The notes: generated by a model from the letters alone, not told the origin. A stretch of DNA of 64,000 nucleotides from Clostridium zeae (GCF_017312485.1 NZ_BMBA01000007.1:124001-188000), one strand, 5' to 3'; counted from the first letter of the stretch, positions 18,608 to 27,813 are shown. Numbers and translations are program-made.

Positions 18608-18681
18608 TTAATTTATGTTGGAAAATCTCGGTTTCTGGGGATTTTCGGGCATTTATAAATTAATATTTGAGTTTGGAGCTC
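18608..18681. repeat. Short palindromic repeat, family B copy 1
   Basis: TTAATTTAT (18608) and ATAAATTAA (18655) flank an inner GAAAATC / GATTTTC palindrome, followed by TTTGGAGCTCT. The unit aligns along its length with 45573-45649. Both copies lie about 50-90 bp before a start codon, so they may be mobile repeats or a leader RNA element. Confidence 0.6.
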
Positions 18682-18715
18682 TTTAAAATTAAATATATAT
18701 AGGGGGTAAGGTATC

Positions 18716-19696
18716 ATGTTTGTTTTCAACTATGCAGATGGTGCGTCTGCATTAAGCGTGTGGGGAGTATGGATAATTATTTTTATCGCACTTTTTAGCT
18801 TTAATGAGATAGCCCGTAGGTGGAAATATGTTGGCTTCTTATGTTTTATTGTTTTACCACTAACACTTTCAATACTATGGTTTACAGTATTAAGTGATAC
18901 AACTTATACAGATTGGTTTCATTTAGCAAAAGTATATTCGTCTACAGCTGGATGTATAGGATTTTGGTGTATTAGACATGTTAAATGGAAGAATAAGTCC
19001 ACAGGTAAGGAATGGAGATTATCAGATAAAAAATGGGCATTATGCTTTCCTCCACTTATTCTTGCTATCAATATTTTGGAGGCGGTAATTCGTGATTTCC
19101 AAGTTGGTATTCAATATGCAGGAGGAGGAAGATTAGCTGATGAAGCCATGTATGTACTTGGTGGCTCCTGGAATTTCATGAATGGTTTAGCAGGTATCTT
19201 AAACATTATAACTATAACCGGTTGGCTTGGGATTTGCATAAAAAAACAGACTGATAAAGATGGAAGTAAAGATATGTTGTGGCCTGATATGCTTTGGTTT
19301 TGGATAATAGCCTATGATTTATGGAATTTTGCGTATACCTACAACTGTCTTCCAGGACATGCCTGGTATTGTGGGTTTGCTTTACTATTAGCTCCAACAA
19401 TTTGTTCCTTTACTGTGGGAAAAGGAGCATGGCTACAACATCGTGCACAAACATTGGCAATATGGTGTATGTTTGCGCAGACCTTTCCATATTTCATTGA
19501 TAAGGGAGCTTTCGCTGTTTCATCTTCCTATAATACAGTACCGTTATTTGGATTCAGCTTTGCAGCATTAGTTTCTAATATAGCAGTATTTGTTTATATG
19601 ATCTATAAAGTAGTAAAGACTAAAAGAAATCCTTATCTTGGGGAGCTTTATACAGATTTGAAAGAATATAAGGAAATTAAAGCACTTGCAGAATAA
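18716..19696 (+). CDS. Polytopic membrane protein (DUF5692-like)
   Basis: This 326-residue integral membrane protein has about eight hydrophobic segments and is unusually rich in Trp, Phe and Tyr. It resembles proteins filed as DUF5692, but I hold that name loosely. The C-terminus KRNPYLGELYTDLKEYKEI is cytoplasmic-looking and charged. GGGGGTAAGG precedes the ATG. The gene stands alone, with a family B repeat upstream and a hairpin terminator downstream. No catalytic or ligand motif is recognisable, so I assign no function. Confidence 0.7.
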   Translation: MFVFNYADGASALSVWGVWIIIFIALFSFNEIARRWKYVGFLCFIVLPLTLSILWFTVLSDTTYTDWFHLAKVYSSTAGCIGFWCIRHVKWKNKSTGKEWRLSDKKWALCFPPLILAINILEAVIRDFQVGIQYAGGGRLADEAMYVLGGSWNFMNGLAGILNIITITGWLGICIKKQTDKDGSKDMLWPDMLWFWIIAYDLWNFAYTYNCLPGHAWYCGFALLLAPTICSFTVGKGAWLQHRAQTLAIWCMFAQTFPYFIDKGAFAVSSSYNTVPLFGFSFAALVSNIAVFVYMIYKVVKTKRNPYLGELYTDLKEYKEIKALAE

Positions 19697-19745
19697 ATAT
19701 TGAAATAAGAAAGGTTTATAAATAATAGTAACTTGTGTTAATAAT

Positions 19746-19775
19746 TAGACAAACACGACGGTTTGTCTATTGCTA
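19746..19775 (+). terminator. Hairpin after the membrane protein gene
   Basis: TAGACAAAC / GTTTGTCTA closes an ACGACG loop and is followed by TTGCTATATTTT. The U-tract is interrupted, so strength is uncertain. Confidence 0.55.
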
Positions 19776-19896
19776 TATTTTGAAAACATTTCTATAATAT
19801 ATGCTATAAAGTAATTTGGAATTATTTTGCAAATAATAATATCTAATCCTATTAACTATCAATAGTAACTAAAGTATCTATTTAGAACTAGTCTAA

Positions 19897-19993
19897 AGAT
19901 GCACCACTTCACTCCGAAATCTATTTTCAAAACTCCATAGGGTTATTAGAGGAGAATTTGAAAATATAAATTTTATTGCGAAGTGGTTCATCT
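19897..19993. repeat. 97-bp palindromic repeat, family A copy 1
   Basis: The ends are AGATGCACCACTTC and GAAGTGGTTCATCT, inverted with one mismatch in 14. The interior is also an imperfect palindrome (TTTTCAAAACTCC / GGAGAATTTGAAAA). Length and ends match copies at 43300 and 62452. It fills most of the 382-nt gap before hypB. No transposase is encoded, so it looks like a MITE or palindromic intergenic unit. Confidence 0.72.
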
Positions 19994-20078
19994 ATATGGC
20001 ATAAGTTAAAAGTTAATTTATTATATTTTTAAGATGGAGATAAAGTTAAAAAATTAAGAAAATAAGAGGGTAAATAAT

Positions 20079-20750
20079 ATGGAAGCATATAAGGTTCTTG
20101 AAATTAAGAAAAGTGTTTTCGAAAATAATGACAGAGAAGCAGATTTACTTAGAGAAGAACTAAAAAAAGACGAAACTTTTTTATTGAATTTGATGTCATC
20201 GCCTGGTTCAGGTAAAACAACTACTGTTTTAAGGACAATAGAAGCTTTGAAAGATCAAATGAGGATTGGTGTACTAGAGGCAGATATTGATTCGGAGGTC
20301 GATGCTAGTACAGTTGCAAAAACCGGTGCAAAGGTAATACAACTACACACTGGTGGCATGTGTCATCTTGATGCTGGTATGACAAAGCAAGGTCTAAAAG
20401 GACTTGGAACTGAAGACGTTGATTTTGTTATTTTAGAAAACGTGGGAAATTTGGTATGCCCAGCAGAATTTGATACTGGAGCATCAAAGAATGCCATGAT
20501 CTTAAGTGTGCCAGAGGGAGATGATAAGCCACTTAAATATCCATTAATGTTCTCCATTGTTGATGTTTTATTAATTAACAAGATAGATGCAATAGCTAAT
20601 TTTGATTTTGATTTCGAGGCGGTAAAGGATAGAGTAAGGAAATTAAACCCCAATATTAAGGTTATTCCAATCTCCGCTAAGACAGGAGAAGGAATCAAAG
20701 AGTGGTCGGACTGGATAAGTGTAGAAGTGAAAAGCTGGAAGTCTAAATAA
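20079..20750 (+). CDS. hypB: Hydrogenase nickel incorporation GTPase HypB
   Basis: This 223-residue SIMIBI-class GTPase delivers nickel to NiFe hydrogenase precursors with HypA. The P-loop is SSPGSGKTT at about 41-49, followed by the metal-site Cys in GGMCHLDAGM, the NVGNLVCPAEFD switch region and NKIDA as the G4 motif. It lacks the N-terminal His-rich nickel store found in some HypB proteins. The gene is followed 35 nt later by a large Fe-S flavoprotein and then hypA. No hydrogenase structural gene lies in the window, so the client enzyme must be elsewhere or be another nickel protein. Confidence 0.93.
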   Translation: MEAYKVLEIKKSVFENNDREADLLREELKKDETFLLNLMSSPGSGKTTTVLRTIEALKDQMRIGVLEADIDSEVDASTVAKTGAKVIQLHTGGMCHLDAGMTKQGLKGLGTEDVDFVILENVGNLVCPAEFDTGASKNAMILSVPEGDDKPLKYPLMFSIVDVLLINKIDAIANFDFDFEAVKDRVRKLNPNIKVIPISAKTGEGIKEWSDWISVEVKSWKSK

Positions 20751-20785
20751 AACCTTAATGATAGTTTATTTGGGAGGTAATAAAT

Positions 20786-23473
20786 ATGGTCAAGCAAAAA
20801 GTACTTCAACTAGCAAATAAGATCGCTGCTGGGATTACTGGCGGATTAGTAAAAGTAAAACCAACAGATCCAGAGTATAGAATTCTTGAGCCAGTTACTA
20901 CAGATGAAATGGCGGAAGTAGCACTTCACTTAGAGGTACGTAAGCCTAAAAGCTTAAAGGAAGTTGCCGCTCTTTGTGGCAAGCCTGAAGAGGAAGTAGA
21001 AAAAATTTTAGAAAAAATGGCAGTTGATGGCTCAATAAAGTTTGAACGTGAAAATGGTTCTAATATGTATTTTCTTGAGCTTTTTGTTCCGGGAGTAATG
21101 GAATATATGGTTGCAAATAAGGAAAATGTTGAAAAGTATCCAGTAATCGCTGAATGTTTTGAAGAATATACAAGAAGATTAAGCGGACTTATGGCAGGAA
21201 ACCTTCCTGTAGGAATGGGAGTAATGAGAGTTATTCCAATCGAAAGTGCTATTGAGGGCGATACAAAAAAAGCTTCATATGAAGAAATTGCATACCTACT
21301 TAATACCCATGAAGTTTTTTCTGTTGCGGATTGTGCATGTCGTACATCTATGAGAGTTAAGGGAGAAGGCTGCGGGCATACAGTTGAAGAAATGTGTATT
21401 CAGCTAGGACCAGCTGCAGAATACTATATTCGTACAGGAAGAGGTAGGAGCATTACTAGGGAAGAGGCTATTGAAATTTGCAAGAGAGCAGAAAAGGAAG
21501 GGTTGGTTCATCAGATACCTAACCTTTCAGGACCAGGAAAAGCACTTGCCATTTGTAATTGCTGCGGATGTTCTTGCTTTGGTTTAAGAAATACAACGTT
21601 ATTTAGAAATCCTGATTTTTCAAGGTCAAACTATATTGCACAAGTGGATACAGATAAATGTGTGGCTTGCGGAGAATGTGTAGAAAATTGCCAAGCTAAT
21701 GCCTTAACTCTTGGTCAAAATTTATGCACAAAGAAACCTGTTGAAGCACCTAAGGAAATAGATACTCCATACGATACGAAGTGGGGAAAGGAAAAATGGA
21801 ATGTTAATTATCGCCATCGTAAAGTTGTTGCTGAGAGCGGAACAAGTCCATGTAAAACCGAATGTCCGGCTCATATAGCAATCCAAGGGTATATTAAGAT
21901 GGCTTCTCAAGGAAGATATAGAGATGCTTTAGAGCTTATAAAAAAAGAAAATCCACTTCCAGCAATTTGCGGACGTATTTGTCCGAGAAAGTGTGAATCA
22001 GCTTGCACAAGAGCAGGAGTAGATGAACCACTTGCTGTAGACGAAATCAAAAAGTTTATTGCTGATCAAGACTTAAAAGCTGAACATAGGTTTGTACCAG
22101 AGAAAAAGGTACAAAGAGAAGAAAAAATAGCTGTAGTAGGTGCAGGTCCAGCTGGACTTTCCTGTGCTTATTTCCTAGCAGTAGAAGGATATCAAGTAAC
22201 AGTTTTTGAAAAGCAAAAAGTACTTGGAGGTATGTTAACACTTGGAATTCCATCCTTTAGATTAGGAAAAGAAATAGTAAATTCGGAAATACAAGTTTTA
22301 AAAGAATTGGGTGTGGAGTTTAAAACAGGTATTGAAGTTGGTAAAGATGTGACCCTTAATGGTCTAAGAAATTTTGGCTATAAAGCCTTTTATATAGCAA
22401 TTGGTGCTCAAGGCGGCAGAAAGCTTGGACTCGAGGGTGAAGAAGCTGAAGGTGTAATAACTGGGGTGGACTTTTTGAGAAAGGTAAATCTAGGGGAAGA
22501 AATGAAAATGGAAGGTTCAGCAATTGTAATCGGTGGAGGAAATGTGGCTATTGATGTGGCTAGAACTGCCGAGAGAGTTGGGGCTTCGAGTATAGATATG
22601 TATTGTTTAGAAAGCCGAAAGGAAATGCCTGCTCTAGAGGAAGAAATTGAAGAAGCCTTGTCTGAAGGCATTGATATAAATAATTCTTGGGGGCCAAAAG
22701 CAATTATTCATGAAAATGGGAAGGTTATAGGTGTAGAATTTAAAAAGTGTATTTCCGTTTTTGATGAAAATGGAAGGTTTAATCCTAAATTTGATGAAGA
22801 AGAAACTAAACTTGTTAAGGCAAACCATGTGCTAATTTCTGTTGGACAGGGAATTGACTGGGGGGGATTATTAAAAGAATCTAAGATGGCATTAAACCCT
22901 AATAAGACTGTAAAAGCTGATTCACTTACATTCCAGACTGGAGATAAGGACGTATTTGCTGGTGGAGATGCAGTGACAGGACCTAAGTTTGCTATAGATG
23001 CTATTGCTTTAGGAAAACAAGGTTCTATTTCAATTCACCGTTATGTTCATGATGATAATTTGTCCATAAGTCGAGAAAGAGAATATCATGCTTTAGATAA
23101 AGATAACTTAAATATGGACGGTTATGATCGTCTGCCTAGACAAAGAGCACTTCATGTAGATGGAAGTAAGTCAAAAGAAACTTTTAAAGATTTACGTAAT
23201 ACCTTTACAGAAGAGCAAATAAAGGCTGAAACAGAAAGGTGTCTTGGCTGTGGAGCTGTAGTTGTGGATCAATATCAATGTGTGGGATGTGGTGTTTGCA
23301 CTACAAAATGCAAATTTGATGCAATTTCACTTACAAGGAAATATGATAGCGCTGGTGCAGAACTCAATGAAATGAAACCTATAGTTATAAAACATGCGAT
23401 AAAACGTCAAGGAAGAATTGCTGTGAAAAAGGCAAAAAAATCCTTAGGATCAATTTTTGCAAGGAAAGAGTAA
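20786..23473 (+). CDS. Large Fe-S/FAD oxidoreductase, GltD-like core
   Basis: This 895-residue cytoplasmic multidomain redox protein starts with a winged-helix-like region (about 20-110). A Cys-rich region with DCACRTS near 181 and CNCCGCSC near 255 follows, then a 4Fe-4S motif CVACGECVENC near 292. Next is a GltD-type Fe-S domain from CKTEC near 356 and CGRICPRKCESAC. Two Rossmann motifs, VVGAGPAGLS near 449 and VIGGGNVAIDVA near 579, bind FAD and NAD(P). A C-terminal ferredoxin motif CVGCGVCTTKC lies near 832. It looks like a ferredoxin/NAD(P) electron-transfer enzyme. Its position between hypB and hypA suggests a role with nickel-enzyme maturation or supply of reductant, by inference. Confidence 0.8.
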   Translation: MVKQKVLQLANKIAAGITGGLVKVKPTDPEYRILEPVTTDEMAEVALHLEVRKPKSLKEVAALCGKPEEEVEKILEKMAVDGSIKFERENGSNMYFLELFVPGVMEYMVANKENVEKYPVIAECFEEYTRRLSGLMAGNLPVGMGVMRVIPIESAIEGDTKKASYEEIAYLLNTHEVFSVADCACRTSMRVKGEGCGHTVEEMCIQLGPAAEYYIRTGRGRSITREEAIEICKRAEKEGLVHQIPNLSGPGKALAICNCCGCSCFGLRNTTLFRNPDFSRSNYIAQVDTDKCVACGECVENCQANALTLGQNLCTKKPVEAPKEIDTPYDTKWGKEKWNVNYRHRKVVAESGTSPCKTECPAHIAIQGYIKMASQGRYRDALELIKKENPLPAICGRICPRKCESACTRAGVDEPLAVDEIKKFIADQDLKAEHRFVPEKKVQREEKIAVVGAGPAGLSCAYFLAVEGYQVTVFEKQKVLGGMLTLGIPSFRLGKEIVNSEIQVLKELGVEFKTGIEVGKDVTLNGLRNFGYKAFYIAIGAQGGRKLGLEGEEAEGVITGVDFLRKVNLGEEMKMEGSAIVIGGGNVAIDVARTAERVGASSIDMYCLESRKEMPALEEEIEEALSEGIDINNSWGPKAIIHENGKVIGVEFKKCISVFDENGRFNPKFDEEETKLVKANHVLISVGQGIDWGGLLKESKMALNPNKTVKADSLTFQTGDKDVFAGGDAVTGPKFAIDAIALGKQGSISIHRYVHDDNLSISREREYHALDKDNLNMDGYDRLPRQRALHVDGSKSKETFKDLRNTFTEEQIKAETERCLGCGAVVVDQYQCVGCGVCTTKCKFDAISLTRKYDSAGAELNEMKPIVIKHAIKRQGRIAVKKAKKSLGSIFARKE

Positions 23474-23486
23474 TGAGGTGATTTTT

Positions 23487-23828
23487 TTGCATGAAGTTGG
23501 AGTTATGATCGAAGTGGTGAAAACTGTGGAAAATTTTGCGAAAGAAAATGGATTAACTAAAATAGATAAATTGGTTATTCAAATTGGGGAGCTTTCCTCC
23601 ATGATCCCAAGATATCTAGAAGCTTGTTATCTAGCTGCAGTGGAGGGGACTTTATTACAAGAGACTGAACTAAAAATTGATATATTACCTGGCAATGCTT
23701 TTTGCAAGAAATGTAATAAGGTTTTTAATCTCCTTGAAAATAAAAACAAGTGTCCTAAGTGCGGAAGCAGAGAATGGGAGATTTTATGTGGAAAAGAGTT
23801 TATGATTAAGGAAATTGTTGCCTGCTAA
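23487..23828 (+). CDS. hypA: Hydrogenase nickel chaperone HypA (TTG start)
   Basis: HypA is the zinc-containing nickel chaperone that partners HypB. The start must be TTG at 23487: it gives Met-His-Glu at the N-terminus, where His2 and Glu3 are the family nickel ligands. GAGGTG lies 7 nt upstream, and the length becomes 113 residues, the family norm. A longer frame begins inside the preceding gene. The zinc site is CKKC plus CPKC, 15 residues apart. It ends the hypB - oxidoreductase - hypA unit. Confidence 0.9.
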   Translation: MHEVGVMIEVVKTVENFAKENGLTKIDKLVIQIGELSSMIPRYLEACYLAAVEGTLLQETELKIDILPGNAFCKKCNKVFNLLENKNKCPKCGSREWEILCGKEFMIKEIVAC

Positions 23829-23949
23829 AAAAGCTCTGGGATGGTTTTATAAAGGCTGTTTATAAATGAAAAATTGAAGATGTAGAAGAGCTAGGATTTT
23901 TTGATTAGAAAATGATTAAAAGACCTGGCTTTTTTTACATTTTCAAAAG

Positions 23950-23983
23950 TTGACAATAATTTCCTGTTGAGTAATAATATAAT
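23950..23983 (+). promoter_or_regulatory. Candidate promoter of the prenyltransferase gene
   Basis: TTGACA (23950-23955) is followed by AATAAT at 17-nt spacing, or an overlapping TATAAT at 22 nt (23978-23983). A start is expected about 20 nt before the coding region. Confidence 0.45.
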
Positions 23984-24015
23984 GAACTGATTATATTAGA
24001 AGATGGAAGAAGGAA

Positions 24016-24759
24016 ATGAGTCTAATGTTAAAAAATCAAATAAATACAAAAATATATAATATACCAAGACATATAGCAATAATTTGTGACGGAAATGGGA
24101 GATGGGCTAGAAAAAAAGGTCTTCCGCGAACTTTGGGCCATAGAGCAGGTACAAAACCAATTGAAATAACTATTAAAGAATGTGTTGAACTCGGGGTTGA
24201 GGTACTTACGTTTTACGTTTTCTCTAGTGAAAATTGGAATAGATCAAATGAAGAAGTTGCATTTTTAATGAAACTTTTCGTAGAATTTTTTGCGAAGTTG
24301 CGTAATGAGGTAGGAGAAAATATTATTGTGAGACACATAGGCAGTGAGGCTAACCTTTCAAAGGAATTGTTAAATGAAATCAAAAAAACAGAAAAGGCAT
24401 CTGAAAACAATTCTGGTTTAGTTTTAAATATAGCATTAAATTATGGAGGACGTTTAGAAATAGTAGATGCTATGCAAGAAATAATGCACGATATTAATGA
24501 GGGAGCACTAAATGCTGATAAAATAGACGAAACTTTAATCAGCAATTACATGTATACTTCAGGATTGCCTGACGTTGACTTAATTATAAGAACAAGTGGA
24601 GAAAAGAGAATAAGTAACTTCCTACTTTGGCAAGCTGCCGAAGCAAAATTATGGTTTACTAATGACTTGTGGCCTGATTTTAACCACAACCATTTAATAG
24701 ATGCAATTAAATATTATAACAAAGATGCAACTATTTTATATAAAAAAGATAGTATTTAA
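24016..24759 (+). CDS. uppS: Isoprenyl transferase, UppS-like
   Basis: This 247-residue cis-prenyltransferase builds a polyprenyl diphosphate from isopentenyl diphosphate. The catalytic Asp25 is in ICDGNGRWA, where most homologues have Met instead of Cys before it. The substrate motif FYVFSSENWNR and the C-terminal RTSGEKRISNFLLWQ, which binds the Mg2+ and pyrophosphate, are intact. It is not next to the usual cdsA or dxr partners, so it may be a second, paralogous copy. It carries its own promoter. Product chain length cannot be read from sequence. Confidence 0.88.
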   Translation: MSLMLKNQINTKIYNIPRHIAIICDGNGRWARKKGLPRTLGHRAGTKPIEITIKECVELGVEVLTFYVFSSENWNRSNEEVAFLMKLFVEFFAKLRNEVGENIIVRHIGSEANLSKELLNEIKKTEKASENNSGLVLNIALNYGGRLEIVDAMQEIMHDINEGALNADKIDETLISNYMYTSGLPDVDLIIRTSGEKRISNFLLWQAAEAKLWFTNDLWPDFNHNHLIDAIKYYNKDATILYKKDSI

Positions 24760-24864
24760 ATTGACTTTTTAGCTAGGTATTATTTTGCAAATCTAAATAT
24801 AGCATAACCATCTAAAGTAGATTTTGTTTATGAAAATATGTAATTTGGAAGGGGGATGGCTGCT

Positions 24865-26181
24865 ATGAAATATAGATTTAAAAATACAAACATGTATTTT
24901 ATTTTACTTACAATAGTTGTGATAGTAGCAATGGTGTTTATATTTTTATTTTCTTATGTGGTGAAGAATCAGAAGGATGAAAACAAAAGCAATGCTAATA
25001 AGAAAATAATTAGTAATTTGACACAAGAAGAAAAGTTAGAAGATTTTAATTACTTATATGAAGTGATAGAAAAAAATTATCCTTTCCTAGAAGTTAATAA
25101 AAGAGTAAATAATGCAGATTGGAAAGCAAATAAAGATATATATCTTCAAAGAGTAAAGGATACCGAAAATAATACAGATTTTTATATGGTTTTAGAAGGA
25201 ATTTTAAGAGATTTGAATAATGGTCATACCTCAATGTATAAAGCCAATGCTGATAAAGTTAAATCTCTGTTGAAAAGAAAAGTTGAACTGGAGAAAAGTG
25301 ATTATAAATATAACTGGCAAGAAAAAAATACTATTAATATAATACAAAACAAAACTTTTTTAGAAAGAAACAATATAAATCTAAGCGAAGATGAAGTTAA
25401 AAGTAAAGAAAAACAAGTATTAAATCAAGGCAATAATATCATATGTAAAGATATAATAGAAAATGAATTTGGATATGTGAGAATAAAATCCTTTGACGAT
25501 AATTATATACAGACTGATAGAGATAGTATTGATAAATATTTAGATAAAGTAAAAGATTTTAAAGGTCTTATTATTGACATAAGAGGAAATAGAGGCGGAA
25601 CTGATTTATATTGGAAAAAAGTACTGTTTCCAAGGATTATAAACAAAACCTACTCAAGCACAAAATATCTATTTTATAGAGATGGCGATTTAGAAGATGA
25701 CTATTTAAAATATACTTATGGTGATGATCTTAAAGGTGTCAATACTGTAACAAATGATTTAATTAGTAAATGTCCAAGTATTACAAAAGAAATCTTAAAG
25801 GATTTTAAATATTATATAACAGATGAAGATAAGATAATCCCCAAAGATCCAATAAGCTATAAAGGTAAAATATATTTGTTAGTGGATAAAGAAGTGTACT
25901 CGGCTTCCGAGTCTTTAGCAGTTTTTTGTAAGCAAAGTAAATTAGCTACTTTAGTAGGTGAAAAAACTGGAGGAGGGGATAATGGTATTGGACCAGCAAC
26001 AATAATGTTGCCTAAAAGTGGTTTATTATTCAAATTTGATATAGCACTTGGTGCTCATTTTGATGGAAGTAGTGATGAAGAATTTAAAGTAGAGCCTGAT
26101 GTTTATATTAAAGATCCAAGGATAAGTGAAGACCTACCTTCAGATAATTGCATTAAAGAGATTCTTGCCTTAGAAAAATGA
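24865..26181 (+). CDS. Membrane-anchored S41-family peptidase-like protein
   Basis: This protein of about 438 residues has one N-terminal TM helix (about 9-33) and an extracellular domain. The C-terminal half matches the S41 tail-protease fold: DIRGNRGG, then a KIYLLVDKEVYSASE strand with the presumed nucleophile Ser in YSASES, then GEKTGGG. No PDZ domain is evident. Start at ATG 24865 is preferred because GGAAGGGGG sits 9 nt upstream; the ATG at 24856 would abut it. The gene stands alone and is closed by a strong terminator. The substrate is unknown. Confidence 0.8.
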   Translation: MKYRFKNTNMYFILLTIVVIVAMVFIFLFSYVVKNQKDENKSNANKKIISNLTQEEKLEDFNYLYEVIEKNYPFLEVNKRVNNADWKANKDIYLQRVKDTENNTDFYMVLEGILRDLNNGHTSMYKANADKVKSLLKRKVELEKSDYKYNWQEKNTINIIQNKTFLERNNINLSEDEVKSKEKQVLNQGNNIICKDIIENEFGYVRIKSFDDNYIQTDRDSIDKYLDKVKDFKGLIIDIRGNRGGTDLYWKKVLFPRIINKTYSSTKYLFYRDGDLEDDYLKYTYGDDLKGVNTVTNDLISKCPSITKEILKDFKYYITDEDKIIPKDPISYKGKIYLLVDKEVYSASESLAVFCKQSKLATLVGEKTGGGDNGIGPATIMLPKSGLLFKFDIALGAHFDGSSDEEFKVEPDVYIKDPRISEDLPSDNCIKEILALEK

Positions 26182-26216
26182 TAGGAAGGTTGTAACTTAC
26201 CTTAACTGTATAAATG

Positions 26217-26256
26217 AAAAGGATTGAGTGCGTAACGACTAACTCAATCCTTTTTT
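26217..26256 (+). terminator. Rho-independent terminator after the S41 gene
   Basis: AAAAGGATTGAGT pairs with ACTCAATCCTTTT and is followed by a T-run. The stem is closely related to the one at 51602-51642 after the GH15 gene. Confidence 0.85.
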
Positions 26257-26396
26257 GCTGTTTAATTAAATTATAAAAAGTTAAAAAAATATATAATTAA
26301 CTCCTTAAATTTTCTTACTATGGCATATATATCTTTTAGAATACAAAATATCTAATAAATTAGATAAAAAATTAAGTATTAAGGAGAATGAGATAT

Positions 26397-27164
26397 ATGA
26401 GAGAAAGAAAATATGTAAAATTCAGAGTTGATATGTATGAGGATACTAAATTTAAAATAATAGATATGAAGCCGGAAAGAGATACAATTCATTATATATG
26501 GAATAGGCTTGTGATGCTTGCAGGAAAAGTTAATTTAGAAGGGAACTTGTTTTTTTCAAAAAACATTCCATATACAATAGAAACTCTAGCTATAGAGTTT
26601 AATAGAGATGTTGATAAAGTTAAGCGAGCCTTAGAACTTTTTATTGAGTTAGAAATGATTGAGTTAACTGAAGATAAGATATATAGAGTGAAAAACTTTG
26701 TAAAGCATCAAAATATTAAGGTAAAAGAAATAACTAAGAATGAAAAAGTTGAAGTAAAGACTATAGATATCCAGTTAAATAAGGCTTGTGATAATAAAGT
26801 TGATACTGCGAAGGTTGAAGAAAAAGATAATAAAGTTTTAGAGGATAAGGTTGATATCAACATGGAAAATATAGGAGAAGTAAATGAAGAAAACTTAGAA
26901 ATTAGCAGTAAAGACCTTATTAAATCTAAGGATAGTGAAGTAGATAATAATAGTGATAATATAAAAGAATATAGCACTGATATATTGAAGATTAAAAATA
27001 GTAAAAGGGGAAGGCAAAAGAAGAAAAACAGTAATTCAAAAGCTGAAGTTATTGGTGAAGTATTTACAGATGATGATACAAACGATACTAGTGGATGGAT
27101 ATATGAAGGAGAAAGACCTTTAGGTAAAGGTGAACTTAGTGTTGCACAATGGTCTTTTGGATGA
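26397..27164 (+). CDS. Orphan phage-replisome-organizer-like protein
   Basis: The first 100 residues resemble the phage replisome organizer N-terminal winged-helix domain (DTIHYIWNRLVMLAGKVNLEGNL, then TLAIEFNRDVDKVKRALELFIELEMIEL). A long, charged, low-complexity linker rich in Lys, Glu, Asp and Asn (about 105-215) follows, then a basic patch RGRQKKK and a tail ending VAQWSFG. Phage homologues load helicase at the origin. Here there is no DnaC/DnaB partner or other phage gene nearby, so it is a domesticated or stranded gene. ATG 26397 is chosen because AAGGAGA sits 9 nt upstream. Confidence 0.68.
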   Translation: MRERKYVKFRVDMYEDTKFKIIDMKPERDTIHYIWNRLVMLAGKVNLEGNLFFSKNIPYTIETLAIEFNRDVDKVKRALELFIELEMIELTEDKIYRVKNFVKHQNIKVKEITKNEKVEVKTIDIQLNKACDNKVDTAKVEEKDNKVLEDKVDINMENIGEVNEENLEISSKDLIKSKDSEVDNNSDNIKEYSTDILKIKNSKRGRQKKKNSNSKAEVIGEVFTDDDTNDTSGWIYEGERPLGKGELSVAQWSFG

Positions 27165-27255
27165 TGGTTGTTTTAAATACAATTATGTAATAATTAAGAA
27201 AATGATTAACTTAAGCAGTTTTTGAAATTCAAGAGAACTGTAGTTATGAAAAAAG

Positions 27256-27284
27256 TTGACATAGAAAATCATTTAAATTATCAT
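27256..27284 (+). promoter_or_regulatory. Promoter of arsC
   Basis: A perfect -35 TTGACA (27256-27261) and -10 TATCAT (27279-27284) are separated by 17 nt, about 50 nt upstream of the arsC start. Confidence 0.7.
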
Positions 27285-27331
27285 GTGAGTATATTTAAAA
27301 TAACTTAGTCTTAAAAAATGGGGGATTAATA

Positions 27332-27745
27332 ATGAAACCAAGAGTAGCGTTTATATGTGTACATAATTCTTGTAGATCTCAGATGGCAGAAGCGTTAGGA
27401 AAAATGTTTGCTTCAGATGTATTTGAATCTTATTCAGCAGGAACTGAATTAAGACCTCAGATAAATCAAGATGCTGTGAGAATAATCAACGACTTATATA
27501 ATATTGATATGAATGAAACACAAAAGTCAAAGTTACTTACTGATATACCAGAAGTAGATATTGTAGTAAAAATGGGCTGTAACGTAGTTTGTCCTTTCTT
27601 ACCTTCGAAACATGAAGAAGATTGGGGATTAGATGACCCATCAGGTAAAAGTGATGAGGAATTTATTAAGACTGCAAAAGCCATTGAAGAGAAGATAAAA
27701 GATTTGCAAAGAAGAATTTTAAAGAATGAAATTAATTTAAGCTAA
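27332..27745 (+). CDS. arsC: Arsenate reductase, thioredoxin-coupled type
   Basis: This 137-residue low-molecular-weight-phosphatase-fold enzyme reduces arsenate to arsenite. The P-loop is CVHNSCRS with nucleophile Cys9. A second cysteine pair, Cys83 and Cys87 in KMGCNVVCPF, corresponds to the redox pair that shuttles the disulfide to thioredoxin in the pI258 ArsC type. GGGGG precedes the ATG. It is transcribed from its own promoter and ends with a terminator, just before the arsRDA-acr3 unit. Confidence 0.9.
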   Translation: MKPRVAFICVHNSCRSQMAEALGKMFASDVFESYSAGTELRPQINQDAVRIINDLYNIDMNETQKSKLLTDIPEVDIVVKMGCNVVCPFLPSKHEEDWGLDDPSGKSDEEFIKTAKAIEEKIKDLQRRILKNEINLS

Positions 27746-27788
27746 ATAGGAGATATTTAGTAGCAAATAAGTGAATAAATATGATCTT

Positions 27789-27813
27789 AAGCCAGTGTAA
27801 ACTGGCTTTTTTT
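27789..27813 (+). terminator. Terminator after arsC
   Basis: The AAGCCAGT / ACTGGCTT stem is followed by TTTTTG. Confidence 0.85.

Noticed and set aside
20363-20809. 148-codon minus-strand frame opposite hypB
   Set aside because: It is antisense to a clear HypB with intact motifs and shows no family similarity or translation signal.
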